From: an uncultured Lachnospiraceae bacterium
GTDB lineage: Bacteria; Bacillota; Clostridia; Lachnospirales; Lachnospiraceae
DNA length: 61,970 nucleotides
NCBI GenBank assembly: GCA_902762955.1
Contig: CACWQH010000009.1
Span: forward strand, 1 to 61,970
Direction of reading: 5' to 3'
Shown: positions 10,278-19,845 of the stretch, in pieces
Position numbering within the stretch: the first letter of the stretch is position 1
Layout of the letters: each line of letters begins with the position of its first letter
Program-made: the position numbers and the translations under genes
Notes under the pieces: generated by a model
Seen by the model: the letters and a program-made list of their open reading frames with translations, nothing else
Databases searched by the model: none
What the model was told of the DNA's origin: nothing

Positions 10278-11447
10278 TTACTTTACAACTCCTGATTCTC
10301 TTGCGCAATCAGCTACAGCTTGTGCAACTGCTTTAGCTACTTCTTTGTTGAAAGCGTCAGGTATGATATATTCTTCATTCAATTCATCGTCCTTGACTAT
10401 GGAGGCGATAGCCTTTGCGGCTGCAACCTTCATATCCTCTGTTATGTCTGTTGCGCGGGCATCAAGAGCACCTCTAAATATACCAGGGAATACAAGTACA
10501 TTATTTATCTGGTTAGGGAAGTCTGAACGACCGGTTGCAATTATTCTTGCGCCGCCCTTCTTTGCCTCATCAGGCATTATCTCAGGTGTAGGATTTGCCA
10601 TTGCAAATACCATTGCATTATCAGCCATCGATGCTACCATCTCAGGTGTTACGATACCAGGTGCCGATACTCCTATAAATACATCCTTGCCCTTCATAAC
10701 ATCTGCAAGACTTCCTCTTTCTCTGTTTTTATTGGTTATCTCTGCCATCTCGGCCTGTGCAGGATTCATATGTGGTTCACCCGGACAGAGAGCACCCTTA
10801 CTGTTTACAAGAACAACATTTCCGATACCAAATCTCATCAAAAGCTTACAGATTGAGATGCCTGCTGCACCTGCGCCGCTTATAACCGCACTTATATCTT
10901 CCATCTTTTTTCCGACTATCTTTAACGCATTGATAAGTCCTGCGCATACTACAACTGCAGTTCCGTGCTGGTCATCATGGAATACAGGTATATCAAGCTC
11001 TTCCTTAAGTCTTCTTTCAATCTCAAAACATCTTGGAGCTGCTATATCTTCAAGATTTATTCCTCCAAATACAGGTGCAAGTCTCTTTACTGTTTCAACT
11101 ATCTCATCCACATCCTTGGTATCAAGGCAGATAGGAAATGCATCAACATTTCCGAAGGTTTTAAACAATATCGACTTTCCTTCCATAACAGGTATGGCAG
11201 CTTCAGGACCTATATCACCAAGTCCGAGTACTGCGGTTCCGTCTGAAACCACTGCTACAAGATTTGACTTGTTGGTATATTTATATACATCCATTTTATT
11301 GTCTCTTATTTTACGGCAAGGCTCCGCAACTCCCGGAGTGTATGCTGTACTTAAGTCGTCTTTGGTTTTAACCTCAACCTTAGAGATAACCTCTATCTTT
11401 CCGTGATTTTCCTCGTGCATTTTTAAGCTTAACTCGTTGTAATCCAT
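10278..11447 (-). CDS. NAD(P)-dependent malic enzyme (malate oxidoreductase, decarboxylating)
   Basis: Catalyses oxidative decarboxylation of malate to pyruvate with reduction of NAD(P). The 389-residue length fits the short bacterial malic enzyme class without the phosphotransacetylase tail. Motifs include DLSTAYTPGVAEPC near the N-terminus, HDDQHGTAVV, the Rossmann motif SGAGAAGISICKLL and VFAMANPTPEIMPDEA. The start at MDYNELSL has GGAG about 8 bases upstream, and the longer in-frame ATG would overlap the previous gene. Only 19 bases separate it from the radical SAM gene upstream. A large open frame antisense to it is a shadow of its codon usage. Confidence 0.95.
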   Translation of the reverse strand: MDYNELSLKMHEENHGKIEVISKVEVKTKDDLSTAYTPGVAEPCRKIRDNKMDVYKYTNKSNLVAVVSDGTAVLGLGDIGPEAAIPVMEGKSILFKTFGNVDAFPICLDTKDVDEIVETVKRLAPVFGGINLEDIAAPRCFEIERRLKEELDIPVFHDDQHGTAVVVCAGLINALKIVGKKMEDISAVISGAGAAGISICKLLMRFGIGNVVLVNSKGALCPGEPHMNPAQAEMAEITNKNRERGSLADVMKGKDVFIGVSAPGIVTPEMVASMADNAMVFAMANPTPEIMPDEAKKGGARIIATGRSDFPNQINNVLVFPGIFRGALDARATDITEDMKVAAAKAIASIVKDDELNEEYIIPDAFNKEVAKAVAQAVADCARESGVVK

Positions 11448-11466
11448 TTTTTTATTCTCCTTATAT

Positions 11467-12345
11467 TTAATAATCAAAAATTGACATCTGTACACCGAGA
11501 GTCTTATTTTTATACTCTCTCATATATCTGAAAAGCTCCTCCTGGTCATAGACTATGCCATGCTCCTCGCAGGTACTCTTTAGCAGCTTTGTTAAAGCCA
11601 TACTGTTTTGACTCGGAACCTCATAAGAGTTTCCGAAGGTTCCTATGTATTTATCCTTCATACCCGGAAAATGCTTGTCCAGCTGTTCGTAAAAATACTC
11701 ACGATTGCCTTCTCTTAAGGTCATGCCCATACCATTTGCGTAAATAATTCCATATACACCTGCTTCTACACAATAATCAAGCAGTCCCTTTAGATTTTCC
11801 TCCGTATCATTGATAAACGGAAGAAGAGGTGTAATCCAAACCAGGGTAGGTATGCCTCTTTTTTTCATTTCCATCAGAACCTTTACCCGCTCACTGGTTA
11901 CACACACTCCCGGTTCAAGCTTTTTACACAGCTCATCATCATAGGTAGTAAGTGTCATGGCAACCACACATTTGGTCTTCTTATTTATCCTTTCAAGTAT
12001 GTCTATATCTCTTAATATCAGATTTGACTTGGTCTGAATAACAACTCCAAAATCAAAACGTTCTATCTGATTAAGACATCTTCTTGTAAGCTGAAGTTCC
12101 TCTTCAATCGGGATATACGGGTCGCTCATGGAACCGGTGACAATCATTGTTTTATTTCGTTTTCTTTTCAGCGTATGCTCAAGTATGTCATCTGCTCTTG
12201 CTTTTATCTCCACATCCTCAAAATCATGAGTCATGCGATAGCATTTACTTCTTGTGTCACAGTATATACAGCCATGCAGACAGCCGCGATATATGTTCAT
12301 ACCGCTTTGCGGTGATAAAACCGCCTTTACCTCTTTATAGTGCAT
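11467..12345 (-). CDS. SPL-family radical SAM protein
   Basis: A 292-residue radical SAM enzyme with the cluster motif CLHGCIYC (C-x3-C-x2-C) near residue 22, inside the SGMNIYRGCLHGC context typical of SplB-like or Rv2578c-type proteins often labelled DNA repair photolyase. MIVTGSMSDPYIPIE and VVIQTKSNLILRD are also family-like. True spore photoproduct lyases repair thymine dimers, but the function of this subgroup is unproven. AGGAG lies about 8 bases before the ATG. It begins 22 bases after the SMC-like condensin gene and ends 19 bases before malic enzyme, so it may be read from the condensin operon. Confidence 0.85.
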   Translation of the reverse strand: MHYKEVKAVLSPQSGMNIYRGCLHGCIYCDTRSKCYRMTHDFEDVEIKARADDILEHTLKRKRNKTMIVTGSMSDPYIPIEEELQLTRRCLNQIERFDFGVVIQTKSNLILRDIDILERINKKTKCVVAMTLTTYDDELCKKLEPGVCVTSERVKVLMEMKKRGIPTLVWITPLLPFINDTEENLKGLLDYCVEAGVYGIIYANGMGMTLREGNREYFYEQLDKHFPGMKDKYIGTFGNSYEVPSQNSMALTKLLKSTCEEHGIVYDQEELFRYMREYKNKTLGVQMSIFDY

Positions 12346-12367
12346 ATTTTTCTCCTATGTATATTTT

Positions 12368-15300
12368 TTAGATAAAATCAAAACTAACCTGTTCATACTC
12401 TAAATCCTGATATTCCATTTCCTCCTGGTCAACCTTACTTGTGTAGTTCGTAACTACCGTAAGCTGCTTACCCTTAGACATCTGCTGACCAAGTATATAA
12501 TTCACATCAAACTTACCTGTGATGGCAGGAGTAACTCCTCTTGCAGGTACTATAAGCTGAACATTGTTAGCCTTTAAAAGTTCAAATATAGGTTCCCATA
12601 TATATACATCCTTTGCAGCACCAAAAGGATTGTCGATAAATATTGTCTTGGTCATAATCTCATCACTCTTGGTCTGATACATGCCCGATATATAGTTAAT
12701 TATAGAAACCAAAAACTGTATATATATACCCTGTGACTGTCCCGTACTTCCGACAGCCTCTTCATATTTAAGATAACGGCTTTGCTCTCTGATTCTCTCA
12801 CGCTTATACAGTGTAAGCTTTATGGCATTCATATCCGTAACTATTACTCCAAATAATTTCTTAAGAGTAAGACTTCCGCGGATATATTTCATTCTGTCCT
12901 TATCATTTTCATATCCGTCTGCAGCTGCCACTACCTTATCTATATAATCAGACATTTTCTGCTTCAGGAATTCATCCTTTACATACGGTATGCTAAGGTC
13001 AACCACCTGTATGGCCTCGCCCTCGGATATAATCCTTGACAGCTTTGGAAGCTTATCGAGCTCGGTTCTTACATCCAGACATCTTTGCAGACATTGTTCT
13101 TCAAAGTTTTCCTTTATGGTCTCCATATCAGATAAGCTCTTTTCAACCCTGTCTCTTTCAAGTCTTATATACTCCACTGTCTGATTAAGATTGGTACTGA
13201 GTTCTTTTGCAAGCGCATAAGACGACGGTATGGTTACATCCTCTCTTATAGTGTTGGCAAGCTCGAACATACTCATCTGCTCTAATGCAGAGGATGTATT
13301 GCCCTTAAATCTAAGGAGTTCATTTTTTGCCTTATCAAGCTTCTTATTGCTCCTATCGTATTTTATAAGAGTGTCCTCAAACAGTTCTCTTAGCTTTTCC
13401 TTTTCTTCGGTTACGGAAAGCGCATCCTCAAGACTTATGTCGTTGGTGGTTATGATACGTTTTACATCCTTGTAAAGCTCGAGCATATAGCCCTGTTCCT
13501 TTGCATAGCGCTTATACTCTGCCTCACTTTCCTTTGCCTCCTTATCAAGTCTTGCAAGAAGCTTTTCTCCCTCGGCAAGGCTCTGGCTTATCTGGGCAAG
13601 CGATGCTTCGCTTTCTTCAAAATGTCCAAAGGCAGTTTTTATATTATCAATCGCGTAATCTATACTACCCGAAAGTCTGTCTGCCTCGGAAATCTTATTT
13701 TTATAGGCTTCTTCATAGCCCTTCATCTGATACTCAAGCTCATCTATACTCTTTCTTATCGTACCAAGTGTTTCCTCATCTATAACATATAACGCATCCT
13801 CATCCTTTAGCTTTTCTATATCGGAAAGCTTTGTGCCGCGCTTCTTTATGCTGTTTAAAACTCTGTCCATAGATACCTTTAAGGTATCCATAAGCAGCTG
13901 CTTATCCTCTATAGCCTTTTTCTCATCATCAAAGGAAAGCTTCATGGAAGTGAACTTAGCAACTATCTCATCATAAGGAAGTGATAAATCTTCATATGTA
14001 TTATCCGGATTGTAATAGCTTCTGTAATTGTTATTCCATTCCGAATTTAAATCCTCGATACTCTTTTCCAATGCCGCAAGCTTTGATTCAAGCAAAGCCA
14101 CATCTACATTTTTACTTCCTTCTTCAGCAGAAAGTTTGTTAATCTCATCACGAAGTCTTGAGACGGACGCATTACTTTTTTCAAGAGTTTTTTCTTCGTT
14201 ATCTATTATCTCACTAAGCTTTTTAAAAGTATATAATCTGTTGCTGTCAGATAAAAGCTCCTCATAGTAGCCTCTCTTTGCTTCCTCTTCTGTTTTAAGC
14301 TTCTTTATCTCATTTTCATAGCTTTTAATATTGTCCTCGCAATTTTTGACAAATGAGGTTACATCCTTAAGCTCTTTTTCACTTTCCTTAAGCTTTTCTT
14401 CATCCTCCAAAATGCTGCTGTTTAATACCCTTATAACAAAGGCTCTGTCCTCACGATAGGCAAAGAGAAGCTTTTCCTTCATCTCACAAGCGAGTCTTAT
14501 CTCCCTGGCATTTTCCTCTTCCTTTGCTATAAGCTTGTCCTTGGTTTCAGGGCTTAAGAAAAAGTCATTATCGGCACTTACGGCAAGCATATTTTCTCCA
14601 ATATAAAATGCCTTTTCCTCATCATTTTTCATGTCATATATAAGTACTGCCTCACCGTCAGTATCTATGCCTGAAAGATTAGGATCTTCCTTTAAAGTAT
14701 CAAAATCATCAACAAGAATTCCATATGGCAAAAGCGGATTTTCCAAAAGCAGTTTTTCCTTTTTTTCTGCATTTACCGCAGACAGATAATCCATACCAAA
14801 CATAGCTGTCATGCCATGTCTTGTCTCGATATAATCAAGAACCTTTTTAACAGCCTTTGACGGTGCGATAAGTCTGCCCTCATTTAATCTTCCTATCTTC
14901 TTATCGCTTCTCTTTAAATCATGTCTTAGATCCGCAAGCTCTAAAATTTCATTGGTTATCCTTTCAGAGATTACATCAACTATTCGTTTTTCATCCTCTA
15001 CGCCATAGACGGATTTAATATTATTAAACTTCTTTAAAGTATCCTCATACTCCTGCTCGCGGTTTTTAATTTCCTCAATTACCTTTTCAAGGGAAAGTTT
15101 TCTTTGTTCATATTCGAAAAGTCTTCCCTTTTCTTCTCTTAAACCTGTTGTAAGTTTTTCATCCTCACCAACGATATCCGACAGCCTCTGCTTAACCTTA
15201 TTTATCTCTTCCTCAACATCAAGAAGCTGTTCATCATATGCCGCAAAGCTTATATTGTTCATACTGAGCTTAACCTGTGAAAGCTGTTCGCTTAAGGATT

Positions 15301-16771
15301 CTATCTCTTCTTTAGCTTTTTTACCCTCGCTTTCGGCAACGGCAAGGCTTATCCTCGCCTCACTCAAAAGCTTTTCATGATATTCCTTTTCAAGCTTTGC
15401 TTCACTGATAGCAGCTAAAAGCTCCTTACATTTTTTATCAAGCTCTTCCTTTTTTGCATCGATACATTTTTTGATATTATAAATGTATGTATAAAGAAGC
15501 TCATCATCGTAAGCAGCTCCGCTTCTTATGGTCTTTATTACAAGGTCGCACTCATCATATTTCTTTTTATCCTCAAGATATAAAAGGTAATCGTTAGTGC
15601 TTTCCTTTAAATGATAGTCCTCAAAAAGAGCCTGGGATTTATCCTTGTAAGCTTTGGCCTTATTCTTTAAATCCCTCGCCTCTTCTTTTATCTCCTCAAG
15701 CTTTCTCTTATCCCTTGAAACCTTAAGGCACTCTATATGTTCACGCTGCTTGTGCTTTTCATCAAGCTTTTCATTTTTCTTTTTTTCAAGAGCCTGCATG
15801 TACTCTTCATCATTTCCCGCAAACTCTTCACCCGCCTTATATATACCGGCAAGCATTCTCTTATAATTATCCTGTTCCTCGTAAAGCTCCATAAAGGAAT
15901 CCACTTTATCTGTTAGCACCTTTATAAGCTCTATCTGATAATCATAATTTGATATGTCCTTTTTCTTCTTGGCAAGTACGGTAAGCTGATCCTTGATATC
16001 CATAAGCATACGTGCCATGGATTCATTTCCGGAATCCTCAAGATTGGTCTTTACCATAAATGCCTTTTCTATAATCTCCTCGATAAGAAGATCCTCAACA
16101 ACCTTTCTGGTTGTCCTGTAATTAGTCTCAAAATATGTTCTTACATGTCCCTCGGTCTTATTGATACCTCTTATAATCTCCCACTGACTGTCGTGCAGCC
16201 CAAGGGTACTTATGTACCTTTGGTACTCGCCCTTTCTGTCAAACACCATAACCTTAAGACTCATATCATTATGCTCTAAATCCTTAAGATATGAACGCAG
16301 TCCGCTATAGGAAATCCTCTCGCCATCCTTGATAAGTGGAAGATTGATTATATCATTTTTGTTGAACTCCCTGTAAAGTATGCAATAATTAAAATACTCT
16401 ACGGATGCCACATCCTTTGCGCCTTCATTTTCCTGCTCGGACTCCTTGGCCTTTCTGGCACAAAAGCCGGTCGTCATATAACGGTAGCCTTCATTATCCT
16501 CAGGATTGTCAAGCTTCCACTCTATGAGAGAATGAATTACAGAGTTATTGTTTCCTGCCCTGAAAAGCTTCTCTATCGGCTGCTTTTCATCAAGGGTAGA
16601 ATTAGGCAGCATATTTTGCATAAGCAAAAGCATAAGTACACTCTTACCACCACCGTTGGCAAGGTCATAGATAGTATTTTTTCCATACATTCTCATAGTA
16701 AAATCATCATAGACCTGGGAGCCGAAATTATATTTTACATTATTTACTCTTATCCTGTTTATACTAGGCAT
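12368..16771 (-). CDS. SMC/MukB-like ATPase of a Wadjet/MksBEF-type condensin (JetC-like)
   Basis: A very long (1467 residues) ATPase with split nucleotide-binding halves. Walker A (NGGGKSVLML) is at about 39-48; long charged coiled coils run roughly 230-600 and 740-1250; a globular hinge lies at about 600-730 (APSKAVKKVLDYIETRHG, MFGMDYLS). An SMC-like signature (GSTGQSQGIYIQFL) is near 1341 and Walker B (IFIDNPFG) near 1377. This is the layout of MukB, MksB and JetC proteins. MPSINRIRV is taken as the start: GGAGG precedes it, and it overlaps the KITE-like gene by 8 bases. With its two partners it should form a loop-extruding condensin; a JetD-like nuclease gene is absent. Confidence 0.88.
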   Translation of the reverse strand: MPSINRIRVNNVKYNFGSQVYDDFTMRMYGKNTIYDLANGGGKSVLMLLLMQNMLPNSTLDEKQPIEKLFRAGNNNSVIHSLIEWKLDNPEDNEGYRYMTTGFCARKAKESEQENEGAKDVASVEYFNYCILYREFNKNDIINLPLIKDGERISYSGLRSYLKDLEHNDMSLKVMVFDRKGEYQRYISTLGLHDSQWEIIRGINKTEGHVRTYFETNYRTTRKVVEDLLIEEIIEKAFMVKTNLEDSGNESMARMLMDIKDQLTVLAKKKKDISNYDYQIELIKVLTDKVDSFMELYEEQDNYKRMLAGIYKAGEEFAGNDEEYMQALEKKKNEKLDEKHKQREHIECLKVSRDKRKLEEIKEEARDLKNKAKAYKDKSQALFEDYHLKESTNDYLLYLEDKKKYDECDLVIKTIRSGAAYDDELLYTYIYNIKKCIDAKKEELDKKCKELLAAISEAKLEKEYHEKLLSEARISLAVAESEGKKAKEEIESLSEQLSQVKLSMNNISFAAYDEQLLDVEEEINKVKQRLSDIVGEDEKLTTGLREEKGRLFEYEQRKLSLEKVIEEIKNREQEYEDTLKKFNNIKSVYGVEDEKRIVDVISERITNEILELADLRHDLKRSDKKIGRLNEGRLIAPSKAVKKVLDYIETRHGMTAMFGMDYLSAVNAEKKEKLLLENPLLPYGILVDDFDTLKEDPNLSGIDTDGEAVLIYDMKNDEEKAFYIGENMLAVSADNDFFLSPETKDKLIAKEEENAREIRLACEMKEKLLFAYREDRAFVIRVLNSSILEDEEKLKESEKELKDVTSFVKNCEDNIKSYENEIKKLKTEEEAKRGYYEELLSDSNRLYTFKKLSEIIDNEEKTLEKSNASVSRLRDEINKLSAEEGSKNVDVALLESKLAALEKSIEDLNSEWNNNYRSYYNPDNTYEDLSLPYDEIVAKFTSMKLSFDDEKKAIEDKQLLMDTLKVSMDRVLNSIKKRGTKLSDIEKLKDEDALYVIDEETLGTIRKSIDELEYQMKGYEEAYKNKISEADRLSGSIDYAIDNIKTAFGHFEESEASLAQISQSLAEGEKLLARLDKEAKESEAEYKRYAKEQGYMLELYKDVKRIITTNDISLEDALSVTEEKEKLRELFEDTLIKYDRSNKKLDKAKNELLRFKGNTSSALEQMSMFELANTIREDVTIPSSYALAKELSTNLNQTVEYIRLERDRVEKSLSDMETIKENFEEQCLQRCLDVRTELDKLPKLSRIISEGEAIQVVDLSIPYVKDEFLKQKMSDYIDKVVAAADGYENDKDRMKYIRGSLTLKKLFGVIVTDMNAIKLTLYKRERIREQSRYLKYEEAVGSTGQSQGIYIQFLVSIINYISGMYQTKSDEIMTKTIFIDNPFGAAKDVYIWEPIFELLKANNVQLIVPARGVTPAITGKFDVNYILGQQMSKGKQLTVVTNYTSKVDQEEMEYQDLEYEQVSFDFI

Positions 16772-17477
16772 CCTCTCTACCTCCGAGTATCTCGTATATC
16801 CTGCCCTTATATTCCTCAAAATAATTTTCTACAATTGCCTTAAATCTATCTGTCGGATAGTATCTGTCCGAAACAGCAACAAAAAGCTTCTGCTCAATTA
16901 AAAAGTTAAAGGTAAGCTTTATATAGCCCATGCGTGATGCACGCGACGCTCTGTTTCTTTCCTTATCCTCTGAAGTAACTGTCGGAAGCTCATCCCATAA
17001 CAGTGCTATGGATTTGAAGCTTTCCTCCTCCATCTCATCCATGGAATAAATGGATAAATCAGAGGTAAATTTAAGCATATAATCATTTACACTTTCCAAT
17101 ATATCTTCAGCTTTGATAAACTCCTTAACCTGATATGATGCCGAATCCTGATAAAATGCAAGAAGTGAATTGTACATAATGAAATAAACCACATAAAGCT
17201 CCTTATTTACCCTGAGTCCAAGCAATCTCTTCATATCATCATTGGTATAACCAAATATCTTGTTACCCTCACCGGCAGTAAGGTAAATCGCATCATTATA
17301 TTCATATATGCTTAGATTAAGTTTTTTCATAAGTCTTACAGTTATATCATAAACTGCGGAGTTAGAATAAAACTCCTCGTAAAGCTCCCTCGTATCCGGG
17401 TCTTTTCTCGACACCTCTTTGCCTATAATCAGCGTCGCATATATATCAAGTGCCTTATCAAGACTTCTGTCTTCCAT
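16764..17477 (-). CDS. MukE/KITE-like condensin subunit (JetB-like)
   Basis: A 237-residue soluble protein between the kleisin-like and SMC-like genes, the position of MukE, MksE or JetB. It is acidic and mostly helical and ends with a winged-helix-like block (GYIKLTFNFLIEQKLFVAVS, then YYPTDRFKAIVENYF). KITE subunits bind the kleisin and DNA and modulate the ATPase. Its 3' end overlaps the jetC-like start by 8 bases and its start is about 30 bases from the kleisin gene, so the three are tightly coupled. Identification rests on size, order and overall pattern more than on a sharp motif. Confidence 0.75.
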   Translation of the reverse strand: MEDRSLDKALDIYATLIIGKEVSRKDPDTRELYEEFYSNSAVYDITVRLMKKLNLSIYEYNDAIYLTAGEGNKIFGYTNDDMKRLLGLRVNKELYVVYFIMYNSLLAFYQDSASYQVKEFIKAEDILESVNDYMLKFTSDLSIYSMDEMEEESFKSIALLWDELPTVTSEDKERNRASRASRMGYIKLTFNFLIEQKLFVAVSDRYYPTDRFKAIVENYFEEYKGRIYEILGGREDA

Positions 17478-17508
17478 AGTTTCTCCGACCTTTCATCAGT
17501 TTCTAATC

Positions 17509-19044
17509 TTATACTTTCTCGAAAGTCATATCCGTGAGTGTACTTCCGTATCCCTCTATCTCAAACTCTTCACCAAAGGTAATATTGAAATCAATATGTT
17601 TAAACTTCTCTTTATCCTCATCCGACATATATGTAACAACCATTTCCTCAAGCAGAGTCTCCTGCTTCTCACACATCCTGCTCATACTGTAAGAGCTCTT
17701 ACCTGCAAGATGCACCAAAAATGCATATAAATCTCTGTTTGCATATATCTCTTTATTGAACTTTATTTCAAGTATACCGTTAAATTCCTTAAGAGTAATT
17801 TTGCTCCACTTATCAAGCTGATCCATGAGTTCATAAAAAAGCTTTGCAAAATTCATTCCTATTTTCTTATCCAGAATTTCATCCTCATACATAAAGTCAA
17901 GATCAAGTTCTTTTTTCTCAACCTTCTCACCTTTTCCTCCATCCTCTGCCTTAAGTGTAAGAATATTATCAATGGATTTTGCCGAAAATGTCTTGTCCAG
18001 TCTTGGGGCAAAAAGCGGCATGAGTATAAAGGACATAAGTGACGGTTCATCCTTTTCCATTATGTTTGAAAAGCTCTTTCCAAAATCAAAAACCGGTCTT
18101 AACTTTCTAAGCTTTGCACGGCTTATAATATTATCCGCAAGCTGTGAAAGCTCAACAGTTTCGGCGATAAGCTGACTGTGATTATATATGGTCTGCTTTA
18201 ACTCTGTCTCAAGGCGGCTGATCTCCTCAAATGCCCTGCTGTTTGAGCTTTTTTCTCCATCAGAGTTCATTCCGTAGGAAGCCTTTTCGACAGCCTTATC
18301 TACCAGCGCTTTGTTTTTCACAAAAAGCTTCTGTTCATCATTAAACCACTTGGCGATTGTATCCATATATTCCTCATATGCCTTCTCGCCTTCAAATATA
18401 TCTATACTAAGCAGCTTTAAAACCTGCTCCTTTTTTTCTTTAATCCTTGTAACCTCGGCATTGATTCTTTTTACGACATCGATACCACCCTTGAAATTAT
18501 TGGAGGTTATCATCTTCTCCAAAAGAAGCTGGGATATATTTATCTTGCTTTCCTCCTTTACCTCCTTGGTATCCAGATAAAACTCAATACCTTCAGGGGT
18601 TATGGTATAAAGCACCTGTCCGTTTTCTATCCTGCTGTCTATAAGCTTAACTCTTGCAATCCTTGTCTTTCTTTCTTCAGGATCATAGAACTTAAACTCA
18701 AATGCACGACCGTCATTTTTTAGCTTATCAAATATGTATCCGACAAGCTCCTTTTCTTCCTCTATTCCTGTTTCCAGTTCAAAATCTCTTTCCAAAAGTT
18801 CTATCATAAAAGCCTCGAATTCTTCAAAGCTTATATCTCTTTCGTGAAAGTTATTTTCATTTATAAAAAATCTAAGCGTGGCAAGGGTGATATAACCCAT
18901 ATCAAGAAATGCAAATCTGCCATCCTTATACTGTGAAAATGTGGTTTCATTTAACACAAAAAACGGATAGTATTTTTTCAAATTTAACATTCGCGCATTG
19001 TTTTCTGCAATTATATCATTTATCATTACGTGCTTTAGCGCCAT
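17509..19044 (-). CDS. MukF-like kleisin subunit (JetA-like)
   Basis: First gene of the condensin operon, 511 residues. The N-terminal 150 residues look like a winged-helix dimer domain (KKYYPFFVLNETTFSQYKDG, then GYITLATLRFF, and YTITPEGIEFYLDTKEV). A helical middle region (INISQLLLEKMI, KRINAEVTRIKEKKEQVL) resembles MukF-type proteins, and the C-terminal part would contact the SMC head. The 19044 ATG is kept because AAGGTGA lies about 6 bases upstream, while the internal MLNLKKYY start has a poor site. The gene has its own promoter, separated from lemA by a strong terminator, so the condensin is an independent transcription unit. Confidence 0.82.
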   Translation of the reverse strand: MALKHVMINDIIAENNARMLNLKKYYPFFVLNETTFSQYKDGRFAFLDMGYITLATLRFFINENNFHERDISFEEFEAFMIELLERDFELETGIEEEKELVGYIFDKLKNDGRAFEFKFYDPEERKTRIARVKLIDSRIENGQVLYTITPEGIEFYLDTKEVKEESKINISQLLLEKMITSNNFKGGIDVVKRINAEVTRIKEKKEQVLKLLSIDIFEGEKAYEEYMDTIAKWFNDEQKLFVKNKALVDKAVEKASYGMNSDGEKSSNSRAFEEISRLETELKQTIYNHSQLIAETVELSQLADNIISRAKLRKLRPVFDFGKSFSNIMEKDEPSLMSFILMPLFAPRLDKTFSAKSIDNILTLKAEDGGKGEKVEKKELDLDFMYEDEILDKKIGMNFAKLFYELMDQLDKWSKITLKEFNGILEIKFNKEIYANRDLYAFLVHLAGKSSYSMSRMCEKQETLLEEMVVTYMSDEDKEKFKHIDFNITFGEEFEIEGYGSTLTDMTFEKV

Positions 19045-19086
19045 GATTTCACCTTATCCCTCAAAAAACATAGTAACACAAATAAT

Positions 19087-19115
19087 ATTTTACCCCAAGA
19101 TAACGTATAAGGCAA
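19087..19115 (-). promoter_or_regulatory. Promoter of the condensin operon
   Basis: On the minus strand TTGCCT (19115-19110) is followed after exactly 17 bases by TAAAAT (19092-19087), about 40 bases before the jetA-like start. It lies just after the lemA terminator, which supports independent transcription of jetABC. Confidence 0.6.
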
Positions 19116-19131
19116 GAAAAAAAGCACAAAA

Positions 19132-19158
19132 AGAAGGACGGCAATTCACCGTCCTTCT
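19132..19158 (-). terminator. Intrinsic terminator after lemA
   Basis: A perfect 10-bp stem (AGAAGGACGG/CCGTCCTTCT) with a 7-base loop is followed on the minus strand by TTTTTGTGCTTTTTTT. It lies 14 bases after the lemA stop codon. Confidence 0.9.
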
Positions 19159-19171
19159 AAAAAAGTATAAT

Positions 19172-19711
19172 TTAGAAATTCATCTTTACATCCTGTCTTT
19201 TTACAGCTTCTGCTTCGAAGAATTCTTTAGCAACTGCTCCCATAGAGCCTGCAACTATGCTGTTTGGAAAAGTAACAATCTTTTCGTTAAACGCTGTTAC
19301 ATTGGCATTATACAAACGTCTTGCTGCCTGGAGATGTTCTTCCGTATCAAGTATCGCATTTTGAAGCTGAATAAAGTTATTGGAAGACTTAAGCTCCGGA
19401 TAGCTTTCTGCAAGCATGTTAATTCTTCCGAAAGCTGTATCCATCTGCTGATTGGCAGTATTTCTTTCCTGCATTGTCATACCGCTTCTAAGTCTTATTA
19501 CTTCAGAAAGAATCTCCTTTTCATGCTTCTGATATCCCTTTACAACATCAAGCATCTTTGTAAGCACATCGTATCTCTTTGTAAGTGCTACATCTATGCC
19601 GGACAGACCTTCCTTTACCTTGATATCAAGTTTTTTTATGCCGTTATAGGTTCCTATCCACCATAAGAATATAACTGCAACAATAGCAACAATACATATA
19701 ACTAATCCCAT
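19172..19711 (-). CDS. lemA: LemA family protein
   Basis: A 179-residue protein with a single N-terminal membrane helix (about 3-20, ICIVAIVAVIFLWWIGTYNG) and a long helical bundle outside the membrane helix. The LemA motif DVALTKRYDVLTKMLDVVKG follows at about 43-62, with the usual FNEKIVTFPNSIVA near 140. LemA proteins are abundant in Firmicutes, often with a TPM or HtpX partner, but none is adjacent here; the window's TPM gene is about 25 kb away. Function is poorly known and envelope-related. It is bounded by terminators on both sides, so it is monocistronic. Confidence 0.93.
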   Translation of the reverse strand: MGLVICIVAIVAVIFLWWIGTYNGIKKLDIKVKEGLSGIDVALTKRYDVLTKMLDVVKGYQKHEKEILSEVIRLRSGMTMQERNTANQQMDTAFGRINMLAESYPELKSSNNFIQLQNAILDTEEHLQAARRLYNANVTAFNEKIVTFPNSIVAGSMGAVAKEFFEAEAVKRQDVKMNF

Positions 19712-19791
19712 ATAAATCCCCTCCTATGTAATTATTATCACATCTTCGTTTTTAATTCTATAACATTTTCAGGTTTATTTCAACATAAAAA

Positions 19792-19829
19792 GAAGAGCAC
19801 CGCATGCCAAATGCATACAAGTGCTCTTC
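19792..19829 (-). terminator. Terminator after the YhgE-like gene
   Basis: A 9-bp stem (GAAGAGCAC/GTGCTCTTC) with a 20-base loop is followed on the minus strand by TTTTTATG. It sits just after the stop codon of the repeat-rich membrane protein gene. Confidence 0.75.
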
Positions 19830-19845
19830 AAGGGAAAGAATTTTA

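Noticed and set aside
10273-11406. Long plus-strand open frame (377 codons) opposite malic enzyme
   Set aside because: It is antisense to a clear malic enzyme gene, has Ser/Thr/Ile-rich shadow composition and no recognisable domain.
12368-19044. A hidden JetD in any frame around the condensin operon
   Set aside because: The flanking genes (lemA, SPL radical SAM, malic enzyme) are all accounted for, and no gap is large enough for a JetD gene.
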